A stretch of 11,077 bases of DNA from Chitinophagaceae bacterium (GCA_003455235.1 DMRT01000271.1:1-11077); one strand, 5' to 3'; counted from the first letter of the stretch, positions 1-7,074 are shown. Made by a program: numbers and translations. The notes: generated from the letters alone by a model not told the origin.

Positions 1-1534
1 GGTAAAAGGTGTTGGTGCGGTAGGCAATGGCGGCGGCTTTATCGATGCCCAGCCCTGTAACGGAATAGGCATTGCCGATGTCGTTGGTTCCGCTTCCGCC
101 CTGGGATAACAGGTAGAACCAGAAATTGAGTACGCCGCTGTTGGTATGAACACCGCCATTGTCGGCCGTGCCGGTATACCAGAAAGTACCCAGGTAGGTA
201 TCGGGCTGACTGAACTGGTTGGGGTTGCTCATATTGCGGAAGGCAGCACCGATGTTTTCACCGATGTTCCAGTTGCCGCTGGCACCCTTGGCATAAAATT
301 CAATGGCAGTTCCGAAGATATCGCTGAAGCCTTCGTTCATGGCGCCGGATTGGTTTGAATAATTGAGGTTGGATGTTCTTTCGGTAACACCGTGGGTTAT
401 TTCATGCCCGCAAACATCCAGTGCAGTGAGTGGAGTATAGGTAACACTGCCGCTGGTACCGCCGTCGCCGTAGGTCATGCGGCTTCCGTCCCAGAAGGCA
501 TTGATGTTATTTCCATACCCAAATGCAATAAGGTTGGTGTGCACGTAGCTGTTCAGGGCAAAGCCTGCATTGTCAACACTATTGCGGTTGAACTTGGTAA
601 AATAATAATCCCAGGTCTTTTCTGTTCCCCAGTGACCATCGGTGGCATACTGGTCCTTATTGGCGTTCACATTGTTCCAGGTATTATCGGCATCGGTGAA
701 GTCAACGGCGGCGTTGTAATTGGTTCCTGCCAGGCGCATGTCGTACGTGTTGATGCCATTGCCTCTTCCTGTTTCACGCAGCCGGTAGGTGCTGCCGGTA
801 AAATCAGTGGTGATGGTTTGCGTACCGGAATAAGCGGTAATGGCGGTGCCGGTTGCATTGGTGGTATGAATGAGTTCTCTTTTTCCGAGAATTTTTCCGT
901 TGGCTGCATCCACAAACACAATCTGGCGGCTCAGCGGGTACTGGGCATAGATATCGAGTTTGTAGGCCAGGCGAAGTTCAGCGGGGATCACATCCTCTTC
1001 GCCGCTGTAATACACCAGTTCGGCTTTGGGATAAAAAGTTGCACGGGGGTTATTCTGTTCCTTTTTGATGAATGCTTCTTCTGCAGGTACCTGCCATTTA
1101 TATTCACGGGCGCCCACAAATGTCATTGCTTTGCTGAGCGCTGATGTTTTGCTGATGGAAGGAGAAGACAGCAATGAAGAAGGGAAATCCTTGATCCATT
1201 TTCCATTCTGGCTGCTGATTGCTCCATTGGCCACATGCACCACGTAGGTGGCATTTTCCACGGGGATGCCATTGTAGGTTTGCTGGTAGCGGTAATGTTC
1301 CATACCCAGGTTATCCCGCTCGGTACGGTTCAGCAGTGCGTTGCTGCTGACAGCCATATTGCCTGCTGCATCGGTTACCAGTACCGAACCCTTGCGGAAT
1401 GCAGGCGGATTTGTTTTAAAAACCATTTGCTCGGGATACATGCCCGGCGCTCCTTTCATAATATCCTGCGCCGGCAACTCATAAACACAGAACAAGCCTG
1501 TTATCAGCAGGCACATCGTTAAACATTGTTTCAT
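1..1534 (-). CDS. M4 family (thermolysin-like) secreted metallopeptidase, N-terminal part
   Basis: This is a zinc endopeptidase, presumably secreted and digesting extracellular protein. Reading the minus strand from ATG at 1534 gives 511 residues in one open frame to the window edge; the C-terminus lies to the left. Residues 1-22 form a signal peptide (MKQCLTMCLLITGLF..., cleavage near ELPA/QD). About 45-110 resembles the FTP propeptide domain and the propeptide continues to about 215. The M4 catalytic domain follows. It has the AFWDG...YGDGG segment, the zinc motif GHEITHG with H377, E378 and H381 (bases 392-406), and the third ligand E401 in NEGFSDIFG, 24 residues after the first His as in thermolysin. 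The last visible residues, GLGIDKAAAIAYRT, match the C-terminal half of M4 domains. The missing end probably carries a T9SS sorting domain, which is inference. The gene is divergent from ccmB. Family call is near certain; substrate is unknown. Confidence 0.95.
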   Translation of the reverse strand, partial: MKQCLTMCLLITGLFCVYELPAQDIMKGAPGMYPEQMVFKTNPPAFRKGSVLVTDAAGNMAVSSNALLNRTERDNLGMEHYRYQQTYNGIPVENATYVVHVANGAISSQNGKWIKDFPSSLLSSPSISKTSALSKAMTFVGAREYKWQVPAEEAFIKKEQNNPRATFYPKAELVYYSGEEDVIPAELRLAYKLDIYAQYPLSRQIVFVDAANGKILGKRELIHTTNATGTAITAYSGTQTITTDFTGSTYRLRETGRGNGINTYDMRLAGTNYNAAVDFTDADNTWNNVNANKDQYATDGHWGTEKTWDYYFTKFNRNSVDNAGFALNSYVHTNLIAFGYGNNINAFWDGSRMTYGDGGTSGSVTYTPLTALDVCGHEITHGVTERTSNLNYSNQSGAMNEGFSDIFGTAIEFYAKGASGNWNIGENIGAAFRNMSNPNQFSQPDTYLGTFWYTGTADNGGVHTNSGVLNFWFYLLSQGGSGTNDIGNAYSVTGLGIDKAAAIAYRTNTFY

Positions 1535-1613
1535 TTGCTTTAGTTTTAGTGAAAGATTTTGTAATATATATTTATTGTTTTTTCGTTAGTGTAGAAAGAT
1601 TTCGAGTTTTAGC

Positions 1614-1645
1614 GGCTGTGGATAAATCGGACAGGGGCTGTGGAT
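1614..1645. promoter_or_regulatory. Direct repeat GGCTGTGGAT x2 with a perfect DnaA-box match, in divergent spacer
   Basis: The 198-bp spacer between the M4 protease (minus) and ccmB (plus) contains two identical 10-mers, GGCTGTGGAT, at 1614-1623 and 1636-1645, starting 22 bp (about two helical turns) apart. The first runs into TGTGGATAA (1617-1625), the exact complement of the DnaA box TTATCCACA; the second, TGTGGATTC, matches 7 of 9. An AT-rich stretch (1561-1585) lies beside them, and a 9-mer GAAAGATTT occurs at 1551-1559 and 1594-1602. The repeats are seen directly. Any binding of DnaA or of a regulator of the divergent genes is inference. Confidence 0.3.
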
Positions 1646-1720
1646 TCACGATCGGGTACCGGTCCCCGTGGGCGTTATCTTCCTGCACCAGAAAAACAGC
1701 CGGGCTTGCCCGAATGTTAG

Positions 1721-1727
1721 TAATTTG
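1721..1727 (+). promoter_or_regulatory. Possible -7 element for ccmB (TAATTTG, one base short)
   Basis: TAATTTGC lies six bases before the ccmB ATG. It resembles the Bacteroidota -7 element TAnnTTTG but with a one-base shorter spacer. If used, the transcript would be leaderless or nearly so. No convincing -33 TTTG is visible, so this is a weak call. Confidence 0.3.
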
Positions 1728-1732
1728 CAACA

Positions 1733-2389
1733 ATGACCAAACGGATCGTTACACTGGTAAGAAAAGATGTGCTGCTTGAGTTGAGGCAGAAGCATACTTT
1801 TTACGGTATCCTGCTCTACATTGCCTCCACCATATTTGTACTTTACCTGTCCATCGACCGGCCCGATGCCAACGTATGGAATGGCTTGTTCTGGGTGATC
1901 CAGCTGTTTATTTGTGTAAATGCAGTTGCCAAAAGTTTCTTGCAGGAGAGCCGTGGCCGGATGCTGTATTTTTATTCCGTGTCTTCCCCGGTTGAATTCA
2001 TCATTGCCAAAATGATTTATAACCTGGTGCTGATGGTGCTGATGAGCCTGATCAGTTTACTGCTGTTTTCTGTTTTTCTTACCAACCCGGTTAATAATGT
2101 ACTTTTATTTACCGGCATAGTGATGCTGGGTGGCGCCGGTATCAGCATCGTGTTTACCCTGATGAGTGCCATTGCTGCCAAGGCACAGCAGAATGCAGCG
2201 CTGATAGCTATTCTCGGGTTCCCGGTCATCCTTCCGCAGCTGCTGCTGCTGATGCGGCTGAGCAAAGCGGCTTTTGCCGAAGTGTTCAGGGAGGGAGCGG
2301 TAATGCAAATGGCCGCACTGATTGCCGGGCTGGATGTGCTGGTGATTGCCATGGCGGTAATTCTTTTCCCTTACCTGTGGAAGGATTGA
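1733..2389 (+). CDS. ccmB: Haem exporter/ABC-2-type membrane protein CcmB
   Basis: CcmB is the membrane subunit which, with the ATPase CcmA, works with CcmC in moving or releasing haem for c-type cytochrome maturation at the inner membrane. The product has 218 residues, the usual CcmB length. It begins with a basic amphipathic stretch containing KDVLLELRQK (11-20), the family's N-terminal K-D-x-x-x-E-x-R pattern. About six hydrophobic helices follow (roughly 24-40, 50-66, 90-116, 122-147, 155-175, 193-213). The ATG at 1733 begins at the natural N-terminus of the family. The gene is first in a plus-strand cluster with ccmC and ccmD. No ccmA is adjacent, because the gene upstream is a divergent protease, so the ATPase must be encoded elsewhere or be absent. 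The call comes from length, topology, N-terminal motif and the ccmC neighbour. Confidence 0.85.
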   Translation: MTKRIVTLVRKDVLLELRQKHTFYGILLYIASTIFVLYLSIDRPDANVWNGLFWVIQLFICVNAVAKSFLQESRGRMLYFYSVSSPVEFIIAKMIYNLVLMVLMSLISLLLFSVFLTNPVNNVLLFTGIVMLGGAGISIVFTLMSAIAAKAQQNAALIAILGFPVILPQLLLLMRLSKAAFAEVFREGAVMQMAALIAGLDVLVIAMAVILFPYLWKD

Positions 2390-2406
2390 GTAGGGGCCTG
2401 CTTTCT

Positions 2407-2436
2407 GAATACTGGTTACCCCGCGGTCCGGTATTC
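2407..2436 (+). other. Stem-loop between ccmB and ccmC, no U-tract
   Basis: GAATACTGG (2407-2415) pairs with CCGGTATTC (2428-2436) over 9 bp with one G-T wobble, and ACC/GGT inside (2418-2420 with 2425-2427) can extend the stem. It starts 18 nt after the ccmB stop. No T run follows on either strand, so it is not a standard intrinsic terminator; it could slow polymerase or protect a 3' end. A second, weaker GTTAC/GTAAC pairing lies just downstream near 2444-2462. Confidence 0.4.
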
Positions 2437-2500
2437 ACTGTACGTTACAAGTATCCGGTAACCGGTACGTAAAATCCCTTACGAATTAAAAACTCTCCCC

Positions 2501-2508
2501 TATCTTTG
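2501..2508 (+). promoter_or_regulatory. Bacteroidota -7 promoter element TATCTTTG upstream of ccmC
   Basis: TATCTTTG matches the Bacteroidota consensus TAnnTTTG exactly and is followed by CCCC, placing the probable transcript start near 2513-2516, about 17 nt before the TTG start at 2532. No clear -33 TTTG is visible about 19 bp upstream. It suggests that ccmC, ccmD and perhaps the dehydrogenase can be transcribed without ccmB. Confidence 0.55.
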
Positions 2509-2531
2509 CCCCCTCGGTAAATTTTTCCTTT

Positions 2532-3236
2532 TTGAAGAAAAACTGGTGGAAAATATTATCCCTGTTATTACTGATCTACACAGTTGTAGCTGGATTTCTG
2601 GTTGCGGTACCCGACCTGCCCATCATTCATCAATCCATCCGTAATCTTTATTTTCATGTGTGCATGTGGTTCGGCATGATGATCCTGTTCATTATCAGTT
2701 TCATTTACAGCATTAAGTACCTGCGTGGATTCAAACTCCGGAATGATATCTATGCCCGGCATTATGCCGCCGTGGGAACGGTGTTTGGCATCCTGGGCTA
2801 TGTTACCGGCTCCATCTGGGCCAATTATACCTGGCTTACCGACCAGAGCCAGTCGCTGGGCAGCGTACTGAAAGAACCCAAACTGATAGGTGCAGCCATT
2901 GCATTACTTATATATGGTGCTTATTTTGTTCTGCGGGGATCTTTCACCGATATGGACAAAAAAGCCCGGGTGAGTGCCGTGTACAATATTTTCGCTTTTG
3001 CCATGCTGTTTCCCAGCATCTGGATCATACCCCGGCTGGTGGGGAGCCTGCACCCCGGTGCACCCGGCAGCGACAGTGGTAACCCGGCCCTGAATGCACA
3101 AAAGGACCTGGATGCCGGTATGCGGATGATTTTTTACCCGGCTGTGATTGGCTGGACGCTGCTGGGTGTATGGATCGCCACCCTAAAAATACGGCTGCAA
3201 TTGATCACCGATAAAACCCTGTTGAATGATGAATAA
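2532..3236 (+). CDS. ccmC: Cytochrome c assembly protein CcmC/CcsA-like, with divergent WWD region
   Basis: CcmC-family membrane proteins bind haem on the periplasmic face and hand it to CcmE for c-type cytochrome maturation. This one has 234 residues and about six helices (roughly 8-26, 43-62, 80-97, 118-135, 148-167, 199-220). The two family histidines are in place: H42 in YFHVCMWFG and H174 in SLHPG. GSIW (93-96), PSIWIIPRL (161-169) and the C-terminal FYPAVIGWTLLGVW block (201-214) are typical. In most relatives the tryptophan-rich WWD motif (WGxxWxWDxxL) lies between GSIW and the fourth helix. Here W101 is followed by LTDQSQSLGSVLK and then EPKL, so the motif's other tryptophans are missing and the loop is longer. 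The start is TTG, fixed by the natural N-terminus MKKNWWK; the next in-frame ATG is residue 45. The stop overlaps the ccmD-like start. Confidence 0.85.
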   Translation: MKKNWWKILSLLLLIYTVVAGFLVAVPDLPIIHQSIRNLYFHVCMWFGMMILFIISFIYSIKYLRGFKLRNDIYARHYAAVGTVFGILGYVTGSIWANYTWLTDQSQSLGSVLKEPKLIGAAIALLIYGAYFVLRGSFTDMDKKARVSAVYNIFAFAMLFPSIWIIPRLVGSLHPGAPGSDSGNPALNAQKDLDAGMRMIFYPAVIGWTLLGVWIATLKIRLQLITDKTLLNDE

Positions 3237-3447
3237 GTTTATACTGCGCTCCCTTTTCTGCATACTGGGTATGCTGCTGTCTGCCACCGGTTTTGCGCAG
3301 GATGCCGGTGCTTCGGCCGACCTGATGCGGAGCAACGGAAAAATATACGTGGTGGTGGCGGTGTGCCTTACGATCCTGCTGGGATTATTCCTCTATGTGT
3401 TTTCCATCGACCGGAAAATCTCCAGGCTCGAAAAAAACAAAGATTGA
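3226..3447 (+). CDS. ccmD: CcmD-family small membrane protein
   Basis: CcmD is a small membrane protein that assists CcmA/B/C in haem delivery to CcmE. The 73-residue product begins with a hydrophobic signal-like segment (about 4-22, ending FAQ/D), has a short spacer with ADLMRSNGKIYVVV, one membrane helix (about 40-60) and a basic C-terminal tail, DRKISRLEKNKD. The LMRSNGKIYVVVAV stretch is characteristic of Bacteroidota proteins annotated as CcmD family, as far as I recall. Two adjacent ATG codons (3226 and 3229) could start it; both lie within the last codons of ccmC, so the two genes overlap by 8-11 nt and are probably translationally coupled. Proteobacterial CcmD lacks the N-terminal signal-like segment, so equivalence of function is inferred from context. 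Confidence 0.75.
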   Translation: MMNKFILRSLFCILGMLLSATGFAQDAGASADLMRSNGKIYVVVAVCLTILLGLFLYVFSIDRKISRLEKNKD

Positions 3448-3492
3448 TTTATACTACTACTAATAACGATTGCTAAACATTAAACCAATTTT

Positions 3493-4914
3493 ATGAGTGC
3501 GCAACAGCCTTACAGTTTTTTCCACAGTGTGGAAAGGAGTTTTGACAAAGCCGCCAAATTCACCAAATGGGATTTGGGTATATTAGAACAGATAAAAGCA
3601 TGCAACAGTGTTTACCAGATGCGTTTTCCTGTTAAGCGGGACGACGGCAGCATAGAAGTGATTGAGGCCTACCGGGTACAGCACAGCCAGCACAAATCAC
3701 CTTGTAAAGGTGGTATCCGTTTCAGCGATGAAGTAAACCAGGATGAAGTAATGGCGCTTGCCAGCCTGATGACCTATAAATGTGCGATTGTGAATGTGCC
3801 ATTTGGTGGCGGTAAAGGCGGTATCAAAATCAACCCACGCAAATACAGCAATTACGAACTGGAAAAAATCACCCGCCGCTATACATCCGAACTGGTGAAG
3901 AAAAATTTTATCGGCCCGGGCATCGATGTACCGGCACCCGATTACGGAACCGGTGAACGGGAAATGTCGTGGATAGTAGATACCTACGCTTCACTGAAGC
4001 CGGGTGAAATTGATGCAGCCGGTTGTGTTACCGGTAAACCCATTACACAGGGTGGTGTACGCGGACGTAAAGAAGCAACCGGCCTCGGAGTTTTCTTTGG
4101 CATCCGTGAAGTATGTAATATGGAAGGCGTAATGAAAAAACTGGGTCTCCCGGTAGGCGTTGAAGGGAAAACCGTGGTGGTACAGGGCTTGGGTAACGTG
4201 GGGTACCACAGTGCAAAATTCTTCCGTGAGGGAGGGGCCAAAGTGATTGCACTGGCCGAATACGAAGGCGCCATCATGAACCCGGCCGGCCTCAATGAAG
4301 AAGAGGTATTCCAGCACCGCAAAAAAACAGGAAGCATCCTCAATTTCCCCGGTGCCACCAACCTGGCAAAAAATACCGATGCCCTGGAACTGGAATGTGA
4401 TATTTTAATTCCGGCAGCATTAGAGAACGTGATCAACGGTGATAACGCACCAAGGGTAAAAGCAAAGATCATCGGCGAAGCTGCCAATGGCCCCTGCACA
4501 CCCGAAGCGGATGAAGTGTTTGCACAAAAAGGAATTCTTTGCGTACCGGATATGTACCTGAATGCCGGCGGTGTAACCGTAAGTTATTTCGAATGGCTGA
4601 AAAACCTGAGCCACGTGCGCTACGGCCGTATGGAAAAACGCTTCAATGAAAATATGAACATGCGCATCATCAGCCAGATGGAAACCCTTACCGGTAAGCA
4701 GGTGGACAATGCGGAGAAAAAATCCATCGTTCACGGTGCCGATGAACAGGAACTGGTGCACAGCGGACTGGAGGAAACCATGATCAGCGCCACCCGGGAA
4801 ATTATGGAATTGTGGCAAAGCAATCCCGATATTCCTGATATGCGTACGGCCGCTTATGTAAGCGCCATCAATAAGGTAGCTACCAGTTATGCCGAACTGG
4901 GCATCTTCCCATAA
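3493..4914 (+). CDS. gdhA: Glutamate dehydrogenase (Glu/Leu/Phe/Val dehydrogenase family)
   Basis: This cytoplasmic enzyme interconverts glutamate with 2-oxoglutarate and ammonium. The 473-residue protein has the N-terminal dimerisation/catalytic domain (about 30-185) and a Rossmann domain (about 195-430). Residues aligning with the Clostridium symbiosum enzyme are K72 in CKGGIRF, K96 in TYKCAI, catalytic K108 in GGGKGG, catalytic D150 in VPAPD, and S364 in GGVTVSYFEW. K72 and S364 match the pair that grips the glutamate side-chain carboxylate, which favours glutamate over leucine or phenylalanine. The dinucleotide loop is QGLGNVG (231-237). The acidic E256 at the end of the second strand hints at NAD over NADP, which is not decisive. 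ATG 3493 gives the family's usual start. The gene follows the ccmD-like gene by 45 nt without a visible terminator, so read-through from the ccm genes is possible, though no functional link is known. Confidence 0.92.
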   Translation: MSAQQPYSFFHSVERSFDKAAKFTKWDLGILEQIKACNSVYQMRFPVKRDDGSIEVIEAYRVQHSQHKSPCKGGIRFSDEVNQDEVMALASLMTYKCAIVNVPFGGGKGGIKINPRKYSNYELEKITRRYTSELVKKNFIGPGIDVPAPDYGTGEREMSWIVDTYASLKPGEIDAAGCVTGKPITQGGVRGRKEATGLGVFFGIREVCNMEGVMKKLGLPVGVEGKTVVVQGLGNVGYHSAKFFREGGAKVIALAEYEGAIMNPAGLNEEEVFQHRKKTGSILNFPGATNLAKNTDALELECDILIPAALENVINGDNAPRVKAKIIGEAANGPCTPEADEVFAQKGILCVPDMYLNAGGVTVSYFEWLKNLSHVRYGRMEKRFNENMNMRIISQMETLTGKQVDNAEKKSIVHGADEQELVHSGLEETMISATREIMELWQSNPDIPDMRTAAYVSAINKVATSYAELGIFP

Positions 4915-4933
4915 TCCTACAACATCAGTCAAT

Positions 4934-4968
4934 AAAAATCCCACCAGGTTTACCGGTGGGATTTTTTT
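4934..4968. terminator. Intrinsic terminator, probably bidirectional
   Basis: AAAAATCCCACC (4934-4945) pairs perfectly with GGTGGGATTTTT (4955-4966), a 12-bp stem with a 9-nt loop, and the T run continues to 4968. It starts 19 nt after the glutamate dehydrogenase stop. The A run on the left arm reads as a T run on the minus strand, so it can also end transcription of the convergent gene that stops at 5034. Confidence 0.9.
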
Positions 4969-5033
4969 ATTTTGGGGTTAGTGAATACCCTGCACCTGAC
5001 GTACAGTAAATAGTAGGGGATTTTAAACCGCGA

Positions 5034-5432
5034 TTACAGTTTTACCACATTCATCTGCTCGGTGGTCTTTTTCTGGCGGCTTACCTGGTAAGAAACCGAT
5101 TTGCCCGATTTGGCGCCGGTGATCTCAAAGGTCAATACTGCATCACCCAGGTCATCGGTGTTCAGCAGGAACTGCTTGGAAAAATTTTCTCCTTTTACAT
5201 TTCCGTTATACAGGATTACGCCTGCCTGGTCGGTAACCGTGATGCGGAACAGGTTTTCTTCTTTTGTTCCGTTGAAGTTAAGCTGGATCAGCGGCTGGTT
5301 GTTGTAATTGCCGGCATACTTCAGCTCAACAGGCAGGGAAGTTACTCCGTATGCGGTGTCGGCAGCGTTGGCTGTGCTGAACAGCATTACGGAAATAAGC
5401 GAGAGGGCGATTAAAATGTTGTTGCGTTTCAT
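5034..5432 (-). CDS. Small secreted protein of unknown function, beta-rich
   Basis: I do not recognise a named family. The 132-residue product has a clear signal peptide (MKRNN followed by a hydrophobic stretch, cleavage after ANA, residue 23). The mature part of about 109 residues looks all-beta: alternating hydrophobic strands such as PLIQLNF, LFRITVTD, GVILYNGNV and AVLTFEIT, like an immunoglobulin-type or T9SS-tail-like beta sandwich, ending in a charged tail (QKKTTEQMNVVKL). There is no cysteine in the mature part and no lipobox, so it is probably free in the periplasm or outside the cell. It is a single gene, convergent with glutamate dehydrogenase and sharing its terminator, with a 288-bp upstream spacer of its own. 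The ATG at 5432 sits directly before the signal peptide. Confidence 0.8.
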   Translation of the reverse strand: MKRNNILIALSLISVMLFSTANAADTAYGVTSLPVELKYAGNYNNQPLIQLNFNGTKEENLFRITVTDQAGVILYNGNVKGENFSKQFLLNTDDLGDAVLTFEITGAKSGKSVSYQVSRQKKTTEQMNVVKL

Positions 5433-5566
5433 AAAGTGTACTTTTTAATGGTTAATAAATGATCTTATTAACAAACAACCGGATTAAACAAGTAGCAAGA
5501 AAGGTTAAAAAGGAGCGGGGCAATTCCGCGGTACGGATAACGGGCCGTGTTCAATGATTAACAATG

Positions 5567-5598
5567 TAAAAGTACAGGCTGTTTTCCCGCTGTGCAAA
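5567..5598 (-). promoter_or_regulatory. Candidate promoter for the small secreted protein
   Basis: On the minus strand, TTTG (complement of 5595-5598) is followed after 20 bp by TACTTTTA (complement of 5567-5574). This fits the Bacteroidota pattern TTTG-N19/20-TAnnTTTG with the last base A instead of G. It would give a 5' leader of about 125 nt before the start at 5432. No other good match is seen in the spacer. Confidence 0.4.
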
Positions 5599-5686
5599 CC
5601 AAGTTGTTTGTGAAAATGATTTACCCAACTGGGCAAGTGAGACCTGAAGTACTTGTTTGTAAAGGGTTTGCAGAAAATGTGTGTAT

Positions 5687-5718
5687 GACAGCCAACCTGT
5701 TTTTAAGCTGTCTTTTTT
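5687..5718 (+). terminator. Weak terminator-like hairpin, T run on plus strand
   Basis: GACAGC (5687-5692) and GCTGTC (5707-5712) form a 6-bp stem with a 14-nt loop, followed by six T (5713-5718) on the plus strand. It lies just after the stop of the minus-strand gene ending at 5721, but in that gene's direction no T run follows. It is either a plain 3' hairpin for the operon or the end of an unannotated plus-strand transcript. Confidence 0.3.
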
Positions 5719-5720
5719 AT

Positions 5721-7073
5721 TCAGAACCGGATCAAAGAAGGACTGTTTTTATTTTTTGTTAACATTCCCGTAACCTGCAACTGCTGTTCTTTCCGGCTAA
5801 CCTGTATGAATAATTCATCCAGGCGGCCTGTGCTTTCGGCCAGCGAACCGGGTAAGTAACGCAAAAGATTTCCCGGGATCCTGCTGAACGAAAGCCGAAG
5901 AAAAAACACTGCCTTGGTATGAGTGTCTGCCGGCGATGGCAGGTAATTGAATGCCGTGATAGATAAAGCGCCTCCTGTTTCTTCCCGGCAATATGATTTT
6001 ACCAGCGGCATCGGGAGGAACAATTCTCCTTCTGCAGTATGCTCCAGTTTATTATTACGCAGCAGGTAAGCATGCAGGGCTGCCGTATTCTTCCCATTGA
6101 TCACAAAGCAAAAGGAAGGTTCCTGTATATTATTCACCACCAGTTTCTCCACTTTGTTGAAATCGTCATCGAAGGTGTAGCTGATGGCCGAATCGGCTCT
6201 CTCTTTTATATCCTGCAGCACCAGGCTGTACGAACGGTTGCCCGGCAGCAGCAGGGAATCGGCATGCAGGTTAACGGCTTTTGAAATTTTTTCCCGGGTA
6301 GTACTGTCCAGTGACCCGAACAAAGGCTGTGAGGGCTGCGTAAAACAAACATTGGCGACAGAAGAAGTGGAATAGGAAAATTCCTCCTCGTTAAAGGCAT
6401 ACTGTTCTGCAGGCATCAGCAACCCGTTTATTTTTATCGACTCTCTGTTGAAGTTGGCAGTCAGAATGCCTGCTTCTTTCAGCATATTACCTGGTGATAT
6501 ATAAACAGCCAGGTGGCTTTTTGCATCCACCGCTTTTTGCAGTTCGGCACGTGCCATGAATTTATTTCTGGTAAATAATTCAGATGCCACCTGGCGTACA
6601 AGGTTGCTGTCGGCCCCACCCGCCCTGGCTGCCAGCATTTTATCCTGCTGTACGAAGAGGTAAACACCGGTACTGTCATTGGTGAATTCATTTTCGCTGA
6701 GCCTGCGGAAACCGAATTTTTTGAGACATGCATCAAAACCCGTTTTGCTTTTTATATCAAGCAATGCATACCAGGTACCAGGGGGCTGCCCTTTTGAATG
6801 AAACGCAAAGAGGTAATCGGGAATGCGGATCATGTCACGCCAGGAGGTGTCTTTGCTTTTTTTAGCGAACGGGTTGCTGAACTTCCAGTCGCCCGGCGAA
6901 GTAAGCAGTTGCCAGAGGAGTGTATTGGTCACCCGCTTCACATCAATCACCAGCACCTGGTCGGCACTGGCGGCCACGGCCTGTTCTGTCCAGGTTTTGT
7001 AAAAGAGTTTAATGTACCCGAAAACAAGGATGGCAGCAATGACCAGCAGCAGGATCCATCTTTTACGGCTCAT
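5721..7073 (-). CDS. Membrane-anchored periplasmic protein of unknown function
   Basis: I do not recognise a named domain. The 450-residue protein starts with MSRKRW and one hydrophobic helix (about 6-23) without a clear cleavage site, so it is probably anchored in the inner membrane with a large periplasmic part. The mature N-terminus ASADQVLVIDVKRV (35-48) resembles the start of the neighbouring DUF4836-like protein (VPSSAVMVVKYSG), which suggests distant paralogy. The rest mixes helices and beta strands; KRISK-type catalytic motifs, nucleotide-binding loops or zinc sites are not visible. It is the last gene of a three-gene operon: its ATG starts 1 nt after the stop of the 668-residue gene, so coupled translation is likely. 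The close packing suggests joint action with that protein and the lipoprotein, perhaps as one complex; this is inference. Confidence 0.8.
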   Translation of the reverse strand: MSRKRWILLLVIAAILVFGYIKLFYKTWTEQAVAASADQVLVIDVKRVTNTLLWQLLTSPGDWKFSNPFAKKSKDTSWRDMIRIPDYLFAFHSKGQPPGTWYALLDIKSKTGFDACLKKFGFRRLSENEFTNDSTGVYLFVQQDKMLAARAGGADSNLVRQVASELFTRNKFMARAELQKAVDAKSHLAVYISPGNMLKEAGILTANFNRESIKINGLLMPAEQYAFNEEEFSYSTSSVANVCFTQPSQPLFGSLDSTTREKISKAVNLHADSLLLPGNRSYSLVLQDIKERADSAISYTFDDDFNKVEKLVVNNIQEPSFCFVINGKNTAALHAYLLRNNKLEHTAEGELFLPMPLVKSYCREETGGALSITAFNYLPSPADTHTKAVFFLRLSFSRIPGNLLRYLPGSLAESTGRLDELFIQVSRKEQQLQVTGMLTKNKNSPSLIRF

Positions 7074-7074
7074 T

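Larger units (their letters stand above)
5433..5720. other. Intergenic spacer, 288 bp, with repeated TTGTTTGT motif
   Basis: I see no gene here on either strand. The 8-mer TTGTTTGT occurs at 5604-5611 and 5653-5660 on the plus strand and inverted (ACAAACAA) at 5471-5478. The two direct copies extend to TTGTTTGTRAA and are 49 bp apart. The spacer also holds the candidate promoter at 5567-5598 and the hairpin at 5687-5718. Confidence 0.4.

Noticed and set aside
392..1144. Plus-strand open frame of 250 codons
   Set aside because: It is antisense to the M4 protease, whose minus-strand frame carries the zinc motif and an unbroken family match. The plus-strand translation is low in charged residues and shows no family pattern.
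1614..1645. Replication origin
   Set aside because: Only one perfect and one poor DnaA box, no box cluster and no dnaA or dnaN nearby; kept only as a possible regulatory site.
4420..4944. Minus-strand open frame of 174 codons
   Set aside because: It lies opposite glutamate dehydrogenase, whose catalytic residues are all present; the frame also runs through the terminator hairpin.
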